64,000 nt of DNA from Deinococcus rubellus (GTDB taxonomy: Bacteria; Deinococcota; Deinococci; Deinococcales; Deinococcaceae): assembly GCF_025244745.1 (NCBI RefSeq), contig NZ_CP104213.1:1576001-1640000 (forward strand). The letters run 5' to 3'. Below, piece after piece: positions 15,037-25,047 of the stretch. The translations under genes and the position numbers were made by a program. The first letter of the stretch is position 1. Each line of letters opens with the position of its first letter. Under the pieces are notes generated by a model. The model made no database searches and was not told the DNA's origin. It worked only from the letters and a program-made list of their open reading frames with translations.

Positions 15037-15513
15037 ATGACCAACCCGCACCCCGCGCTCAAACTCAAAGGCTTCACCAAGACCGTCACGCTCAGCACCG
15101 GCATTGACGTCATCATCAAGAAGCTGAACATCGAGGCGTACACCATGGACGCCGCCCGGCACGTCATGAGCACGCCTGCCCTGCTCACGGCGGCAGGTGA
15201 GTACGCCAAAGAGAGCGCGGCGGCCATTGAGTCCGTCGATGGCCAGGCCCCCACCATGAGCCGCGAGCAAATGCTCGAAACGAGCCTCCAGATTCAGGAG
15301 AAGCTGCTGCGGGGCGCGCTGATCGAACCGAAGCTGGAAGCGCTCGTTGAGCTGTACGGCGGCAGTCTGGAGGAACCCGACTACGGCCTGGGGCCGGACC
15401 TGACGGTGCTGCTGGAAGCGGTGCAGGCGTTCAGCGCCCCCGACAAGAAGGTGGTCGCCCAGGCGGAAGCGTTTCCTGACAAGGCACGCGGTAAGCCTGC
15501 ACGCACTGGCTAA
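15037..15513 (+). CDS. tail assembly chaperone, short form (gpG-like)
   Basis: The gene encodes 158 residues. It is an acidic, helical protein directly between the tail tube and tape measure genes, the invariable place of the tail chaperone. Its 3' end overlaps an open second frame that encodes a typical GT extension, so the pair should be expressed by ribosomal frameshifting as in lambda G/GT. It binds tape measure protein while the tube assembles. No Shine-Dalgarno; the start is set by the late-promoter spacing. Confidence 0.7.
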   Translation: MTNPHPALKLKGFTKTVTLSTGIDVIIKKLNIEAYTMDAARHVMSTPALLTAAGEYAKESAAAIESVDGQAPTMSREQMLETSLQIQEKLLRGALIEPKLEALVELYGGSLEEPDYGLGPDLTVLLEAVQAFSAPDKKVVAQAEAFPDKARGKPARTG

Positions 15514-15664
15514 GTCCTACGGATGCCGCCCGCACTTGCTGCTGACGATCAATGGGGCTGAGCCTCACGAGCTGCTGGCCTTCGACACGGCGATCATGCT
15601 CTGGGCAAACGCGGTGGAAGGAGAGCGGCAGTATCACGAGAAGACGAGAACCAAATCAGAGTGA
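15404..15664 (+). CDS. frameshift extension of the tail chaperone (gpT-like)
   Basis: A second frame, offset +1 (equal to -2) from the short-form frame, is open from 15404 to the TGA at 15662-15664 and has no start codon of its own with a good site. From 15491 it reads VSLHALAKSYGCRPHLLL, then ELLAFDTAIMLWANAVEGE, the usual pattern of the T part of tail chaperones. The two frames overlap by 110 bases, within which the slip must happen. No classical -1 heptamer fits this offset, so +1 or -2 slippage is inferred. Confidence 0.65.
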   Translation, partial: RCCWKRCRRSAPPTRRWSPRRKRFLTRHAVSLHALAKSYGCRPHLLLTINGAEPHELLAFDTAIMLWANAVEGERQYHEKTRTKSE

Positions 15665-15670
15665 GACCGA

Positions 15671-15708
15671 AACAGAAAGCCCCTAGCGTCGGCCAGGGGC
15701 TTTCTGTT
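15671..15708. terminator. strong bidirectional terminator
   Basis: A perfect 14-bp stem (AACAGAAAGCCCCT with AGGGGCTTTCTGTT) has a 10-base loop. It lies between the rightward tail chaperone and the leftward lipoprotein gene, with A/T-rich arms allowing use in both directions. Confidence 0.85.
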
Positions 15709-15852
15709 CGTTGCAGAGATCTTATTTGGGTTTGTATGGGTCTTCGCTGCTGCTTTCGGTGCAGCCTTACGCCCAGCCCGGCTGCTACCGAGCTGCTGGC
15801 CCTTGTCGTCGCTGGCCTGTATCTTCAATGACCGATCAAACTTGAAGCGAAT

Positions 15853-17031
15853 TCAGTACCCGGCCAGGCCCTCGGTGCCGATGGGCAGCCCGGTGGCGTC
15901 GCCGCCTGCGATGGGCGTCAGGTTGCCGTCCGCACCGATGCGGTAGGCCGCCACCACGCCCAGGCCACTGAACTGCTGGTAGAGGTAGTTGCCGTCCTGG
16001 CTGATGACCAGATCTACCGGGCCGCTGCTGGGGCCGTCCATGAAATCCACTGCGCTGCCGGGAGCCAGCGAGGCCGTATTGCCGTTGACCAGCGACAGCG
16101 AGGCATCTGCGCCGATACGGTACACCGAGATGCTGCCCGACGAGGTGTTGGCCGCGTAAACAAACTGCTTGTCCGGCGTAATTTTGAGCCAGCAGGTCGC
16201 CTTCTGGTTGTTGGGCAATGCCGAGGTGATGGGCGTAAGCTTGCCAGAGGCGTCAAGTGAGTACGACGACACTGAGTTGCTCATGGCGTCAGCCACCAGG
16301 ACGTGCGTATCGTCCAGCCAGACGCTGCCGAACGGCCCTTTACCTGCACTGACGTTTACCACGCCCGCGCCGAGCGTGCCGCCTGCCTGCACCGGGTAAA
16401 GGGTCAGGTTGCCGTTCATCAATTCCACGCTCTCCAGGAACCGGGCGTCGGGGCTGAATTTGATCTGGGTAATGACGCTGGCCTTGTCCGGCGCGTAGCT
16501 GGCTGTGGGAATGCCTTTGAGCGAGCCGTCTGCCTGAATCTGAAAGCCGGTGATCTGCACGTTCTGATCACTGGCGCTGCCATGACTGACGTAGAGCAGA
16601 TTGCCGCTCACACTCAGGCTGGTGGGTGCAGGTGCGCCGCTGGGATAGCTGCCGATTAGCCGGGGCGTGCCGGAAGCATCCAGAGAAAAAGCAGAGACAC
16701 TGCCGCTGCCCGCATTTGCGACGAAGAGACGCTGATGGTCAAGCGTCAGCACCACGCTGTCGTTGGAAAACAGCGGATCGACTGCCGCCTTGCCCGGCTT
16801 AATGACGACCAGCTTCCCGTCCGAGCCTTGGCCGCCCGTAGCGATTTCGTTCAGCTTGACCAGCTTGCCGTCACCGCTGCGGCCATACTCGACCACGCTG
16901 TTGGTGGCCGCATTGGTCTGGGCGTAAATGTACCCGGCATACTTGGCAGTCGGTGCGATGATGTTTCCGCAGGCAGAGAGCAGGACCGTTAGGCCGATCA
17001 GGGCGGCAAGGGGGGATGCTTGACGTTTCAT
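15853..17031 (-). CDS. beta-propeller lipoprotein, reverse-strand cargo gene
   Basis: The gene encodes 392 residues from ATG 17031, with AGGAGG four bases upstream. A signal peptide ends in a lipobox (LLSACG, residues about 15-20), so the protein should be anchored to the outside of the membrane. The rest is repeating four-strand blades typical of YncE / 6-phosphogluconolactonase-type seven-bladed propellers (LFVANAGSGSVSAFSLDASG, VLVADAMSNSVSSYSLDASG, VYAANTSSGSISVYRIGADA). It lies against the direction of all structural genes, between the tail chaperone and tape measure. This suggests expression from the lysogen, altering the host surface. Target unknown. Confidence 0.8.
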   Translation of the reverse strand: MKRQASPLAALIGLTVLLSACGNIIAPTAKYAGYIYAQTNAATNSVVEYGRSGDGKLVKLNEIATGGQGSDGKLVVIKPGKAAVDPLFSNDSVVLTLDHQRLFVANAGSGSVSAFSLDASGTPRLIGSYPSGAPAPTSLSVSGNLLYVSHGSASDQNVQITGFQIQADGSLKGIPTASYAPDKASVITQIKFSPDARFLESVELMNGNLTLYPVQAGGTLGAGVVNVSAGKGPFGSVWLDDTHVLVADAMSNSVSSYSLDASGKLTPITSALPNNQKATCWLKITPDKQFVYAANTSSGSISVYRIGADASLSLVNGNTASLAPGSAVDFMDGPSSGPVDLVISQDGNYLYQQFSGLGVVAAYRIGADGNLTPIAGGDATGLPIGTEGLAGY

Positions 17032-17260
17032 GGAACCTCCTGAAGTAGGCAGCGGCGACGACGAGCAAATCCAGCATTGGCCTGTAAAATCAGCCTGCCG
17101 AACTTGACCCATTGAACTGGACCGCTGAGCGCTTCTATCTTCTTATACGCAGCAATCTGGGCAGAAAGTTCAATACGTGAATTTGAGTTGAGTTCCATAT
17201 TTGCGGCCCACTGACCAAGCCGCCAACTGATCTGCCTGCCTGCACCGTCTTCCTGCCGAG

Positions 17261-17286
17261 TGTCATGCCGGTTGCAAGGCTGGGGC
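17261..17286 (+). promoter_or_regulatory. phage late promoter-like element, tape measure
   Basis: GTGTCA ending at 17265 and AAGGCT at 17276-17281. GTG 17287 lies 26 bases after the first T of TGTCA, one less than at the other six sites. It gives the tape measure operon its own start after the reverse-strand cargo gene and supports GTG 17287 over the GTG at 17260. Confidence 0.6.
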
Positions 17287-20200
17287 GTGGCTTCGTTAAT
17301 TGACCAGATCTTGTTGAACATCTCCGTGGCCGTTTCGGGCGCGGCGGGCGTGAGTGGCTTGACCGGCAACATCGGCGGCCTGAACGCGGGCCTGCTCAAC
17401 CTGAACGCCGGGCTGAATGTCATTCAGCAGGTGACCTCCGGGGTCGGGCAGATGGTCGGGCAGTTGACCCAGTGGGCCGACGCGGCAAACAAGGCCGCCA
17501 CCAACACGAAGGTGTTTGGCCTGACGGTGGCGAAGTTCGGTATTGACATTGACCAGGCCAACGGCGCGGCGCAGCGGCTGGCCGATCAGTTCGGCGTGAG
17601 CGTCACCGACATTCAGGACAGCATGACGACCCTGATCCGGGTGGGCTTCACGAACATGGGTCAGCTCGAAGCTGTGATGCGTGGTGCGGGCGCGTCTGCC
17701 ATCGCCGCTGGTCGTGACGCCAAAGCGGGGTTCAGCAATATCGCTGACGCTGCCGCCACTGGCATGTCAGCGCAGCTCAACTCCATTGGGATCGCGCAGA
17801 ACCTGAGCACCTATAACGACAAGCTGGCGAAGTCGCTCGGCAAGACCACCGATGCTCTAACGAGTGCTGAGAAAGCACAGGCGCTCTACAACCTCGTGAC
17901 CGACGCCACCGGCACCGAAGTCGAAGCGCTGGGCAGCATCCAGAACAAGTACGTCAAAAGCCAGCAGGCCGTCACGCTCTCCCAGCAGCAGTTCAGCATT
18001 CAGCTCGGCCAGATCACCATGCCGCTGGTGCAGCGCTTCAATGAGCTGAGCGCCGAGAGTACGACCTTCTTCACCGGGCTTCTGAAGACCTATGCCGAGG
18101 GCGGCGACGTGCTGGGGCAACTCAGCAGCAAATACCCCCTACTGGGCAGCGCCGTGAAGGCCGTCAGTGACATCTTCATGTGGGCCAAAGAGAACGCCGG
18201 GGCACTCGTGGGCGGCCTGACCGGGGCGCTGCTGCCAGGCGTCATCTCTGTAGCGGGCGGCATCACAGCGGCCCTGCTGCCTGCCCTGGCGGCGGGTGCG
18301 GCGGCGCTGTGGGCACTGCTGGCCCCGGTTGCCCCGTTCATCGCGGCGGGCGCGGCCATCGGCTTCGTGCTGCAACGAATGGGCGTCAACTTCGATGACG
18401 TGAAGCGCGTGGCCGGTCAGGTCGGGGACGCCATCAGCAAGGCGGCGGGGCAGATCCCGGCAGCTTGGCAGCGGGCGCAGGCACTCATGGCCCCGCTGCT
18501 GAGCACCCTTCAAACTGCTTTCGGGAACGCCTTCCGTTCGGTGGAAGAGGTCATCAATCAGGTGCTGATTCCGCTGTGGAACTCGCTCGCCCCCAAGCTC
18601 AAAGGCCCGATTGAGGCGGCCCAGACGGTTGTTTCCGGCTTCGGCACCTTCGTCAAGGGCGTGTTCGAGTTCGTGGTGAACGGCGTCAGCAACCTGATCG
18701 ACGGGGCGTCTGACCTGATCGACAACGTGTTCATCCCGATCTGGAAGCGCATCGGGCCAGCGGTGGAAGCAGCGCTGGACATCGTGCTGGGCCTCATCAA
18801 AGGGGCCTTCACGTTGCTGGGCGGTGCGTTCAAGTCGCTGGGCCAACTGCTCAGCGGTGACTGGCAGGGCGCGTGGGACACCATCAAGAGCACGGTCGGC
18901 AGCGCCTGGACCTCAATTGCGGACGCCATCGGGAACGCCTGGCCGATCATCAAAAATCAGGTGGATAACCTGGCGGCCCGCATCAGCATGGCCTTCCAGA
19001 GCGGGCTGGCCGGGCTGAAAAGCATCCTGCTGAATGCGCTGGCTTCCATGTTGGAGTGGGCGGCCGAGAAGATGCCCAGCATCCTTCAGAGCGCGGCACT
19101 CAAGGCAGCGGGCGCGGCGCGTGCGGCAGCGCAGGCGGTCAACGGTGGGCCTCAGCCGCAAGGCAGCGGTGTGCTTGTCGGTGCGGGGCCGACCTTGCCG
19201 GGTCAGGGCCGCGTGGTGCCCGCCGATCTTCCGGCCTTTGCGGGCGCGATTGTCAGCCAGTCCTTGCAGGCCAGAAACGACGCCCAGGCTGACAAGCTCG
19301 TGGACTACTGTGACCGCTGGGTGCGCGACACGCTGGGAGATGCCGCGCCGAAAGTCCGCAGCCAGATTGACAAGCTGTTCAGGGACGGCGCACCCGGCGG
19401 CGTGGCCTCGGCGCAGAGCAGCCAGAAGAGCCTGGAGCGGGCCAAGCTGACCAGCAAATACACCTCGGTCAACGATCTGAAGCCCGGCGACGTGGTGTTC
19501 TACACGGAGAACGGTCAGAACCATACCGGGGTCTACCTCGGTAATGGCGTGGTGCGCGGTAACAACCGCGTGACGTATCAGGACAACGGCGGGCGTTTCG
19601 GGCCGGGCGGGATCAACGGCGGCAAGGCACTCGACACCGGCAAGGTGAACCCGGTGGGGGATGTGGACATCAACCGCCTGGGCTCGGTGAACAGCTTTGT
19701 GCGCTCCGGCGATCTGCTGGCCTATTTGCAGCGTGTCAGTAATCAGGTGGTGACGCCGCAGCCGGGCCGCCAGCCCAAAGGGAAGGTTGCTGAACCCGCC
19801 CCCACGCCCGGCGCGCCCCCCGCCGACCCGCCCACGCCACTCAAGGACACCCTGAACGCCCGTCTGAAGCAAGCGCAGGCGACGTTCGATCTGGTGGACA
19901 AGAACAGCGCCGAGTATCAGAAAGCTGTAGACCGCTACCTCGCCACCCTGAGTAACGTGCAGCGACTGGCTTACGAAGCGGCCATGAAGCTGCCGGAATC
20001 CGATGCCGGGCGCGTCGACCTCGCCGGGATCGTCAAGAGTACGCGCGACAAGATCACCTCTCTGGGCAAGACCGGCGGCGCGGTGGAAGCTCTCAAAAAG
20101 CAGATCGAGGACGCCAAAGCGGTGTTCCAGCTCTACACCAAAGAGACGCCCGGTTACGACAAGGCGCTGGATGCTTACCTGGCCGTGCTTCGGAAGGCGG

Positions 20201-23200
20201 CCACCGAGAGCCAGAAGCTCGCCGGGAGCCTGCCCGCTGGTGACAAGAAGAGCGCCCTGAGCAGCCTGTTTTCTTCCACGCAAGGCGAGATCGACAGCCT
20301 CAGCAAGAAGGACGGCCTGGCCGAATCCTTCAAGCGCCAGCTCGAAGATGCCCGCGCCGCGTTCCAGCTGGTATCGGAGGATGCACCCGGTTATCAGAAG
20401 GCGGTGCAGACGTATATTTCTGCGCTCGGTAAGGTGCAGGCTGCCGCGAAGCAGGCCATTCCCGGCACGAAGGACCGCACCCAGAAAAATGCGCTCTCCG
20501 ATCTGGTGGCAAGCACGCGCTCCGAGATTGACGGGCTGCGCCAGGCCGGGACGGATGCGGACAAAATCGCTGAAATCGTGCGGCAAAAGAGTGAGCAGCG
20601 GGCACAGAGCGATGTGAACACCGCCAAGCAATCCGTCACCGTCGCGCAGCGGGCCTACGACGACGGTTTGAAGTTGGCAGGCGAGAACCTCACCAAAAAG
20701 CTGGCCATCGTTAAAAACGAAGGCGCTGCGCTGCAAGCAGCACGTGAGCAGCAGGCCCAGCGCGATTATCAACTGGCCAAAGTTCAGGCTGATAACAGCT
20801 TGAAAGCCGCCTTGGACGCCGCCGCAAAGGGCAAGCCCGCCTTGCGCGAGGCTGCTGAGCAACTGGCCCAGGCCCAGCACAGCGGGGCGCTCAACGTAGC
20901 TGGAGATGTCCGCAGTAATGCCCTGTTGGATGCTAGAGACGCACAGGCATTGCGCCAGGGCCAGGACGCTGTGACCGTCAGCGTTCAGCGCAGCCGCACC
21001 GAATACGCGGCCCTGGCCAGCACGCTGCGCGACAAAATCAGCACTGGCAAAGTGGACGCGGCAACCCTCCAGAACACGCTCGAAAAGATGGACGCCCTGG
21101 ACGCCAGCACCAAAAAAGCAGGCACGACCAACAGCGTTTACGTGGTGGGCGCGAAAGCGAATGTCGCCGCGCTTTACCAGCAGGCCATTGATTCCCAGAT
21201 TGCCAGCAGTGCTTATGACAGCCTCTCGGATAGCTTCGACCGGGCCAGCAAGGCGCAGGGCAAGGTGGTTATCAGCATCGCCGACGCCGTGACCCAGATG
21301 CCCGCAGGCACCGCCGCCACTGCCGAGTATTTGACTGCCCTGACCGCGCTTGAAAAGGCTGGATACGCCGCAGGAGGCAGCGTGCAGGCCGTGCGGGACG
21401 CCATCTACCAGAACGGCATTGATGCCGACATCGCCAGCGGCAAGTACGACAACATGACCGACGGCTTCGACCGGGCGAGGAAAGCACAAGACGCCATCGT
21501 GGTAAGTGTTCAGGACGCCGTAGACCAGATTCCTTCTGGTGACGATGCAGTGGCCACCTACATCAAAACCCTCGGCGAGCTGGAGAAGCAGGGCTACGCC
21601 TCGGCGGGCAGCGTGCGGGCCGTCACTGAAGAAATCAAGCGCCAGAAGAATATCGAGGCTCAGGACACGATTGATGCCGAGGTTTCAGCCGGAACGTACA
21701 GCGCTGTCTCGGACGGAGCCCGGCAGGCTGACGGCGCGATCAAGCCTTTCGAGAAGCTGAGCTACACCACGGGCGAGCTGCTCGCACAGATGCCCAGCGG
21801 TTTGAAGGCCCTGGATGACTTCGAAGGCGGACTAGAACTGCTGGCCAGCAACGGCAGCATCACGACCAAGCAGCTGGAAGCCTTGAAAGGGGCCATTCAG
21901 GGTGTGCGGGACGCGGCGGGGCCAATTGTGGGCCTCAAGGGCGATCAGTTCGAGGGGCGCGGCCTCGCTGGAAATGTCATTCCAGACGCCAAGACCGACG
22001 CGGCATACGGGACCATCAGCGACGATCAGAAGGAAGGACTGCAAGCGGGCCTTGCGGGGGCCAGCGGCGCATTCCTGGCCGACACCCTCAAGGCGCTGGT
22101 CAAGAAAGGCGGACCGAATAGTGCCTTTGCCCAGATGGTACGGGCCGAAATTGCCAACCGGATTGACGTTGATAACTTGGTGGCCGACATTTACGAGAAC
22201 CCAGCCGATTATCAGGATGGCGGGCGCGGCAAGAGCAAGCCGGTTGAGAATCCGCAGGCCAGTACCACGGACTTTGCCAGCGTTCTGGACGGCATTAAAA
22301 AGAACCGCCTGAGCAATGACGAGGTGCTTAAGCTTCTGGCCGACCCTTCCAGCGGCTTCACCCCCGAGCAGGTTCAGGAGGCCAAGGCGCTCCTCATCAG
22401 CAGCCATCAGGATTTGCTGGACACTGAACGCGCCCAGACTGCCGCCCACCTCGAAATCCAAAAGCAGATGGGCCTCATCTCGGAGAAAGACGCCATCACC
22501 CAGAAGGCCGATCTGGACAAAGAGGCGGTGCGGGCAGCGTTCACGCGGGCCACTGCTGGCCTTGAAACCCAAGAAGGTCGTAAGACCCAGGCGTATGTTC
22601 AGGCTGCCGCCACCCGCACCCAGCAACTGACGGCCATCGACGAGAAGGCCGTCGCCGATCAGCTCCTCCTGACCCGCCAGAGCACCCGCGCCCGCGAGGA
22701 TGCTGAAACGGCGCTCTCTGTTGCCGGTCAGCAGGCCCGCTATAAGGCTGGGAGCATAAGCGAGGCCCAGAACCTCGCTGAGACTTTGCAGGCCCGTAGA
22801 GAGGCCGCTCAGCGCGCCCACGCCCGTTCCTTGGAAGACGCGGGGGTGAATGGCGACAAGATCAAAGCGGCTGATCTGGCCTTGCAAACCAGCCTGACCC
22901 AGATCGACAGCGACGGCGCTCAAGCACAAATTGATCTGGCTGACAAAGCCGCCGCTGCGAAAGTGAAGGCCGCCCAGCGCAAAGTGACCCAGGGGAATGG
23001 CCTGGACTTCTCAGCCAACAGCGAGCTTCAAGGGGCCTTGATTGAGCAGATCAGCCAGTACCGAACCGATCTTGTGGGACTGGACAAGGACAGCGAAAAG
23101 TACAAAACCACTCTGGAATCCCTGGAAGGTGCTGAGGACGCTCTGCGCGCCGCCAGGGGAGAGCAGATCAACGTCTTCGGGCGCTACGCCGATCTGCTGG

Positions 23201-25047
23201 CCAACGTGACCGGTGCGCTGGGCAATCTGGCCGGTGCGATGGGTCAGAGCGAACAAGACTATGACCGCTTCGGCAAGAAACTGAACACCCCCTGGAAGGA
23301 TCTGGCCGCGAATATCAAGGGCGCTGAAAACCTCTTCAGCAAGGTCAGCAGCATGGCGGGCGACGTGGCGAAGATCGTTGCCAGTGGCGGTGCGGACCTC
23401 AATTCGTGGGTGGCGCTGGCCGTCAAGTTTGCTTCCAGCATCGCTGACGCCATCGGCGGCTTCAAGAAGGCCCACGCCGAGGTCGCCAAGCTGCGCGACG
23501 ATTTTAAGGATGCCAACCCGTATCTGAATCCGGACGATTACCAGAAGACCTCGATCCGCTCGAAGGGCTGGCTGGCTGACCTCTTTGGAGGCGGGCCGGA
23601 AGTGGTGAACGAAGTGGACAAGGTGGGCTTGAAAACGGCTTCCACCTTCGTCAACAGCGTGTACACCGGGATGGACGGCGGGTTCAAGAAGTACCGCGAG
23701 TCCGGCAATATCGAGGATTTCGCCAAGACTCTGGCAAGCAGCATCACCGATGGGGTGCAGCAGGCCCTGGTCGATGCCTTCAAAAACAACCCCGACACCA
23801 TTGGCACCTACGCCCGCGACACCAAACGGCTCACCGACGCCCTGGCCCTGCCGGACAGTGACCCCAGCAAGACCGAGGCGCTCAGCTCGGCCATCGCCCA
23901 GCTCGGTTACGACACCAAGATGACCACCGAGGCGGCCAAAGAGTACATCAAGACGATGGACGCTGTCGATAAGGCTGCTGGCACGGGCCGCTACTCGCCT
24001 GAAGCCATTGCCGCCAAGCAGCGCAGCGTTCAGGGCGCAGGCATCAACAATATCGAGACGGCCCTGAAAATCCAGAACCGGGCCAAGCTCATTTCCGATG
24101 CCGAGCTGCAAGAGCGCTTGCATGTCAACACGGCAGCGCGAATCGAGAACGACCGCCAGAGCGCCTTGGCTGCCGATGGCCTCACCGAGCAGGACCGGCT
24201 CAACATCAACGAGGAGTTCAACCTCAAGCAGCGCTCCAACGATCAGGACTACCTCGACTGGCAGACCGAGGCCACCCGCAAGGCCGCCGAGATTCAGCGC
24301 AACATCAAGCTCCAGGCACTGAGCGACGGCGACTCGCTGGCCGACGCGGAACACTCGCTGGCCCTGGCCGCCGCCGGTACCGATGACCAGAAGCGCGCTA
24401 TCGACAGCGCCTACAACGCCGATAAGCTGGCCCGCACCCTGGAACGCATCGCCCTGGAAGAAGAAGCCGAGCTGAGCGCCGCTGACCTGACAGCCGCCCA
24501 GATTTCCAGCATCCACAGCAAGTACGATGCCCAGGAGCGGGTGGCCCGCCTGAGCGCCCAGACTGCCGAGGTGCAGGCCGCGCAGCAACTGGCCCAGCAG
24601 CGCGAACAGACTGCCCAGAGCTGGCGGCAGTCGATGATGAGCGGGGTGCAGGCGTTCCTGAATGGGGACAGCCCACTGGACGCCATGTACAAGGGTGTGC
24701 GGGACAAGATCAGCCAAGCCATTCAGGACGGTTTCATCGTGAAACGCATCCTCTCGAAACTCGATCCGCTGTTCACCCAGCTCGACACGGCGCTCTCGAA
24801 AGGACTGGACGCGGGCGGGCTGATTCAGCAGATCGGCGCGGCCCTGCCCGGCCTGAGCGTCCAGATCGGCAGTGAGCTGGGGCCGCTGCTGGGCGTCCTC
24901 AACAGTGCCATCCCTGATCTGACGAAGGCCGTCAACAACAACACGGCGGCGGTCAAGGAGATCAGCTACACCCAGACCACCATCGTCTCTTACGGCTCCC
25001 CACCCACCAGCGGGAACCTGCGGGCCAAGCTGGCGCGGTACACCTGA
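17287..25047 (+). CDS. tape measure protein with embedded NlpC/P60-like peptidase
   Basis: The gene encodes 2,586 residues, which predicts a very long tail. Residues about 295-365 are a hydrophobic block (GALVGGLTGALLPGVISVAGG and on) typical of tape measures. Residues about 670-810 form an NlpC/P60-type cysteine peptidase: C675 in VDYCDRWVRDTLGDA and H746 in GQNHTGVYLGNG, which would open peptidoglycan during DNA entry. Two sets of internal repeats follow: three copies of about 80 residues from about 856 (AxFQL...PGYxKAxxxYL) and three of about 80 from about 1309 (YDSLSDSFDRASKAQ, YDNMTDGFDRARKAQ, YSAVSDGARQADGA). The remainder is long coiled coil, and the C-terminus is globular. Confidence 0.85.
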   Translation: MASLIDQILLNISVAVSGAAGVSGLTGNIGGLNAGLLNLNAGLNVIQQVTSGVGQMVGQLTQWADAANKAATNTKVFGLTVAKFGIDIDQANGAAQRLADQFGVSVTDIQDSMTTLIRVGFTNMGQLEAVMRGAGASAIAAGRDAKAGFSNIADAAATGMSAQLNSIGIAQNLSTYNDKLAKSLGKTTDALTSAEKAQALYNLVTDATGTEVEALGSIQNKYVKSQQAVTLSQQQFSIQLGQITMPLVQRFNELSAESTTFFTGLLKTYAEGGDVLGQLSSKYPLLGSAVKAVSDIFMWAKENAGALVGGLTGALLPGVISVAGGITAALLPALAAGAAALWALLAPVAPFIAAGAAIGFVLQRMGVNFDDVKRVAGQVGDAISKAAGQIPAAWQRAQALMAPLLSTLQTAFGNAFRSVEEVINQVLIPLWNSLAPKLKGPIEAAQTVVSGFGTFVKGVFEFVVNGVSNLIDGASDLIDNVFIPIWKRIGPAVEAALDIVLGLIKGAFTLLGGAFKSLGQLLSGDWQGAWDTIKSTVGSAWTSIADAIGNAWPIIKNQVDNLAARISMAFQSGLAGLKSILLNALASMLEWAAEKMPSILQSAALKAAGAARAAAQAVNGGPQPQGSGVLVGAGPTLPGQGRVVPADLPAFAGAIVSQSLQARNDAQADKLVDYCDRWVRDTLGDAAPKVRSQIDKLFRDGAPGGVASAQSSQKSLERAKLTSKYTSVNDLKPGDVVFYTENGQNHTGVYLGNGVVRGNNRVTYQDNGGRFGPGGINGGKALDTGKVNPVGDVDINRLGSVNSFVRSGDLLAYLQRVSNQVVTPQPGRQPKGKVAEPAPTPGAPPADPPTPLKDTLNARLKQAQATFDLVDKNSAEYQKAVDRYLATLSNVQRLAYEAAMKLPESDAGRVDLAGIVKSTRDKITSLGKTGGAVEALKKQIEDAKAVFQLYTKETPGYDKALDAYLAVLRKAATESQKLAGSLPAGDKKSALSSLFSSTQGEIDSLSKKDGLAESFKRQLEDARAAFQLVSEDAPGYQKAVQTYISALGKVQAAAKQAIPGTKDRTQKNALSDLVASTRSEIDGLRQAGTDADKIAEIVRQKSEQRAQSDVNTAKQSVTVAQRAYDDGLKLAGENLTKKLAIVKNEGAALQAAREQQAQRDYQLAKVQADNSLKAALDAAAKGKPALREAAEQLAQAQHSGALNVAGDVRSNALLDARDAQALRQGQDAVTVSVQRSRTEYAALASTLRDKISTGKVDAATLQNTLEKMDALDASTKKAGTTNSVYVVGAKANVAALYQQAIDSQIASSAYDSLSDSFDRASKAQGKVVISIADAVTQMPAGTAATAEYLTALTALEKAGYAAGGSVQAVRDAIYQNGIDADIASGKYDNMTDGFDRARKAQDAIVVSVQDAVDQIPSGDDAVATYIKTLGELEKQGYASAGSVRAVTEEIKRQKNIEAQDTIDAEVSAGTYSAVSDGARQADGAIKPFEKLSYTTGELLAQMPSGLKALDDFEGGLELLASNGSITTKQLEALKGAIQGVRDAAGPIVGLKGDQFEGRGLAGNVIPDAKTDAAYGTISDDQKEGLQAGLAGASGAFLADTLKALVKKGGPNSAFAQMVRAEIANRIDVDNLVADIYENPADYQDGGRGKSKPVENPQASTTDFASVLDGIKKNRLSNDEVLKLLADPSSGFTPEQVQEAKALLISSHQDLLDTERAQTAAHLEIQKQMGLISEKDAITQKADLDKEAVRAAFTRATAGLETQEGRKTQAYVQAAATRTQQLTAIDEKAVADQLLLTRQSTRAREDAETALSVAGQQARYKAGSISEAQNLAETLQARREAAQRAHARSLEDAGVNGDKIKAADLALQTSLTQIDSDGAQAQIDLADKAAAAKVKAAQRKVTQGNGLDFSANSELQGALIEQISQYRTDLVGLDKDSEKYKTTLESLEGAEDALRAARGEQINVFGRYADLLANVTGALGNLAGAMGQSEQDYDRFGKKLNTPWKDLAANIKGAENLFSKVSSMAGDVAKIVASGGADLNSWVALAVKFASSIADAIGGFKKAHAEVAKLRDDFKDANPYLNPDDYQKTSIRSKGWLADLFGGGPEVVNEVDKVGLKTASTFVNSVYTGMDGGFKKYRESGNIEDFAKTLASSITDGVQQALVDAFKNNPDTIGTYARDTKRLTDALALPDSDPSKTEALSSAIAQLGYDTKMTTEAAKEYIKTMDAVDKAAGTGRYSPEAIAAKQRSVQGAGINNIETALKIQNRAKLISDAELQERLHVNTAARIENDRQSALAADGLTEQDRLNINEEFNLKQRSNDQDYLDWQTEATRKAAEIQRNIKLQALSDGDSLADAEHSLALAAAGTDDQKRAIDSAYNADKLARTLERIALEEEAELSAADLTAAQISSIHSKYDAQERVARLSAQTAEVQAAQQLAQQREQTAQSWRQSMMSGVQAFLNGDSPLDAMYKGVRDKISQAIQDGFIVKRILSKLDPLFTQLDTALSKGLDAGGLIQQIGAALPGLSVQIGSELGPLLGVLNSAIPDLTKAVNNNTAAVKEISYTQTTIVSYGSPPTSGNLRAKLARYT

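Noticed and set aside
17028..17423. A 131-codon leftward frame over the tape measure start
   Set aside because: It overlaps the lipoprotein ribosome site and the tape measure start, and its composition is that of a shadow frame.
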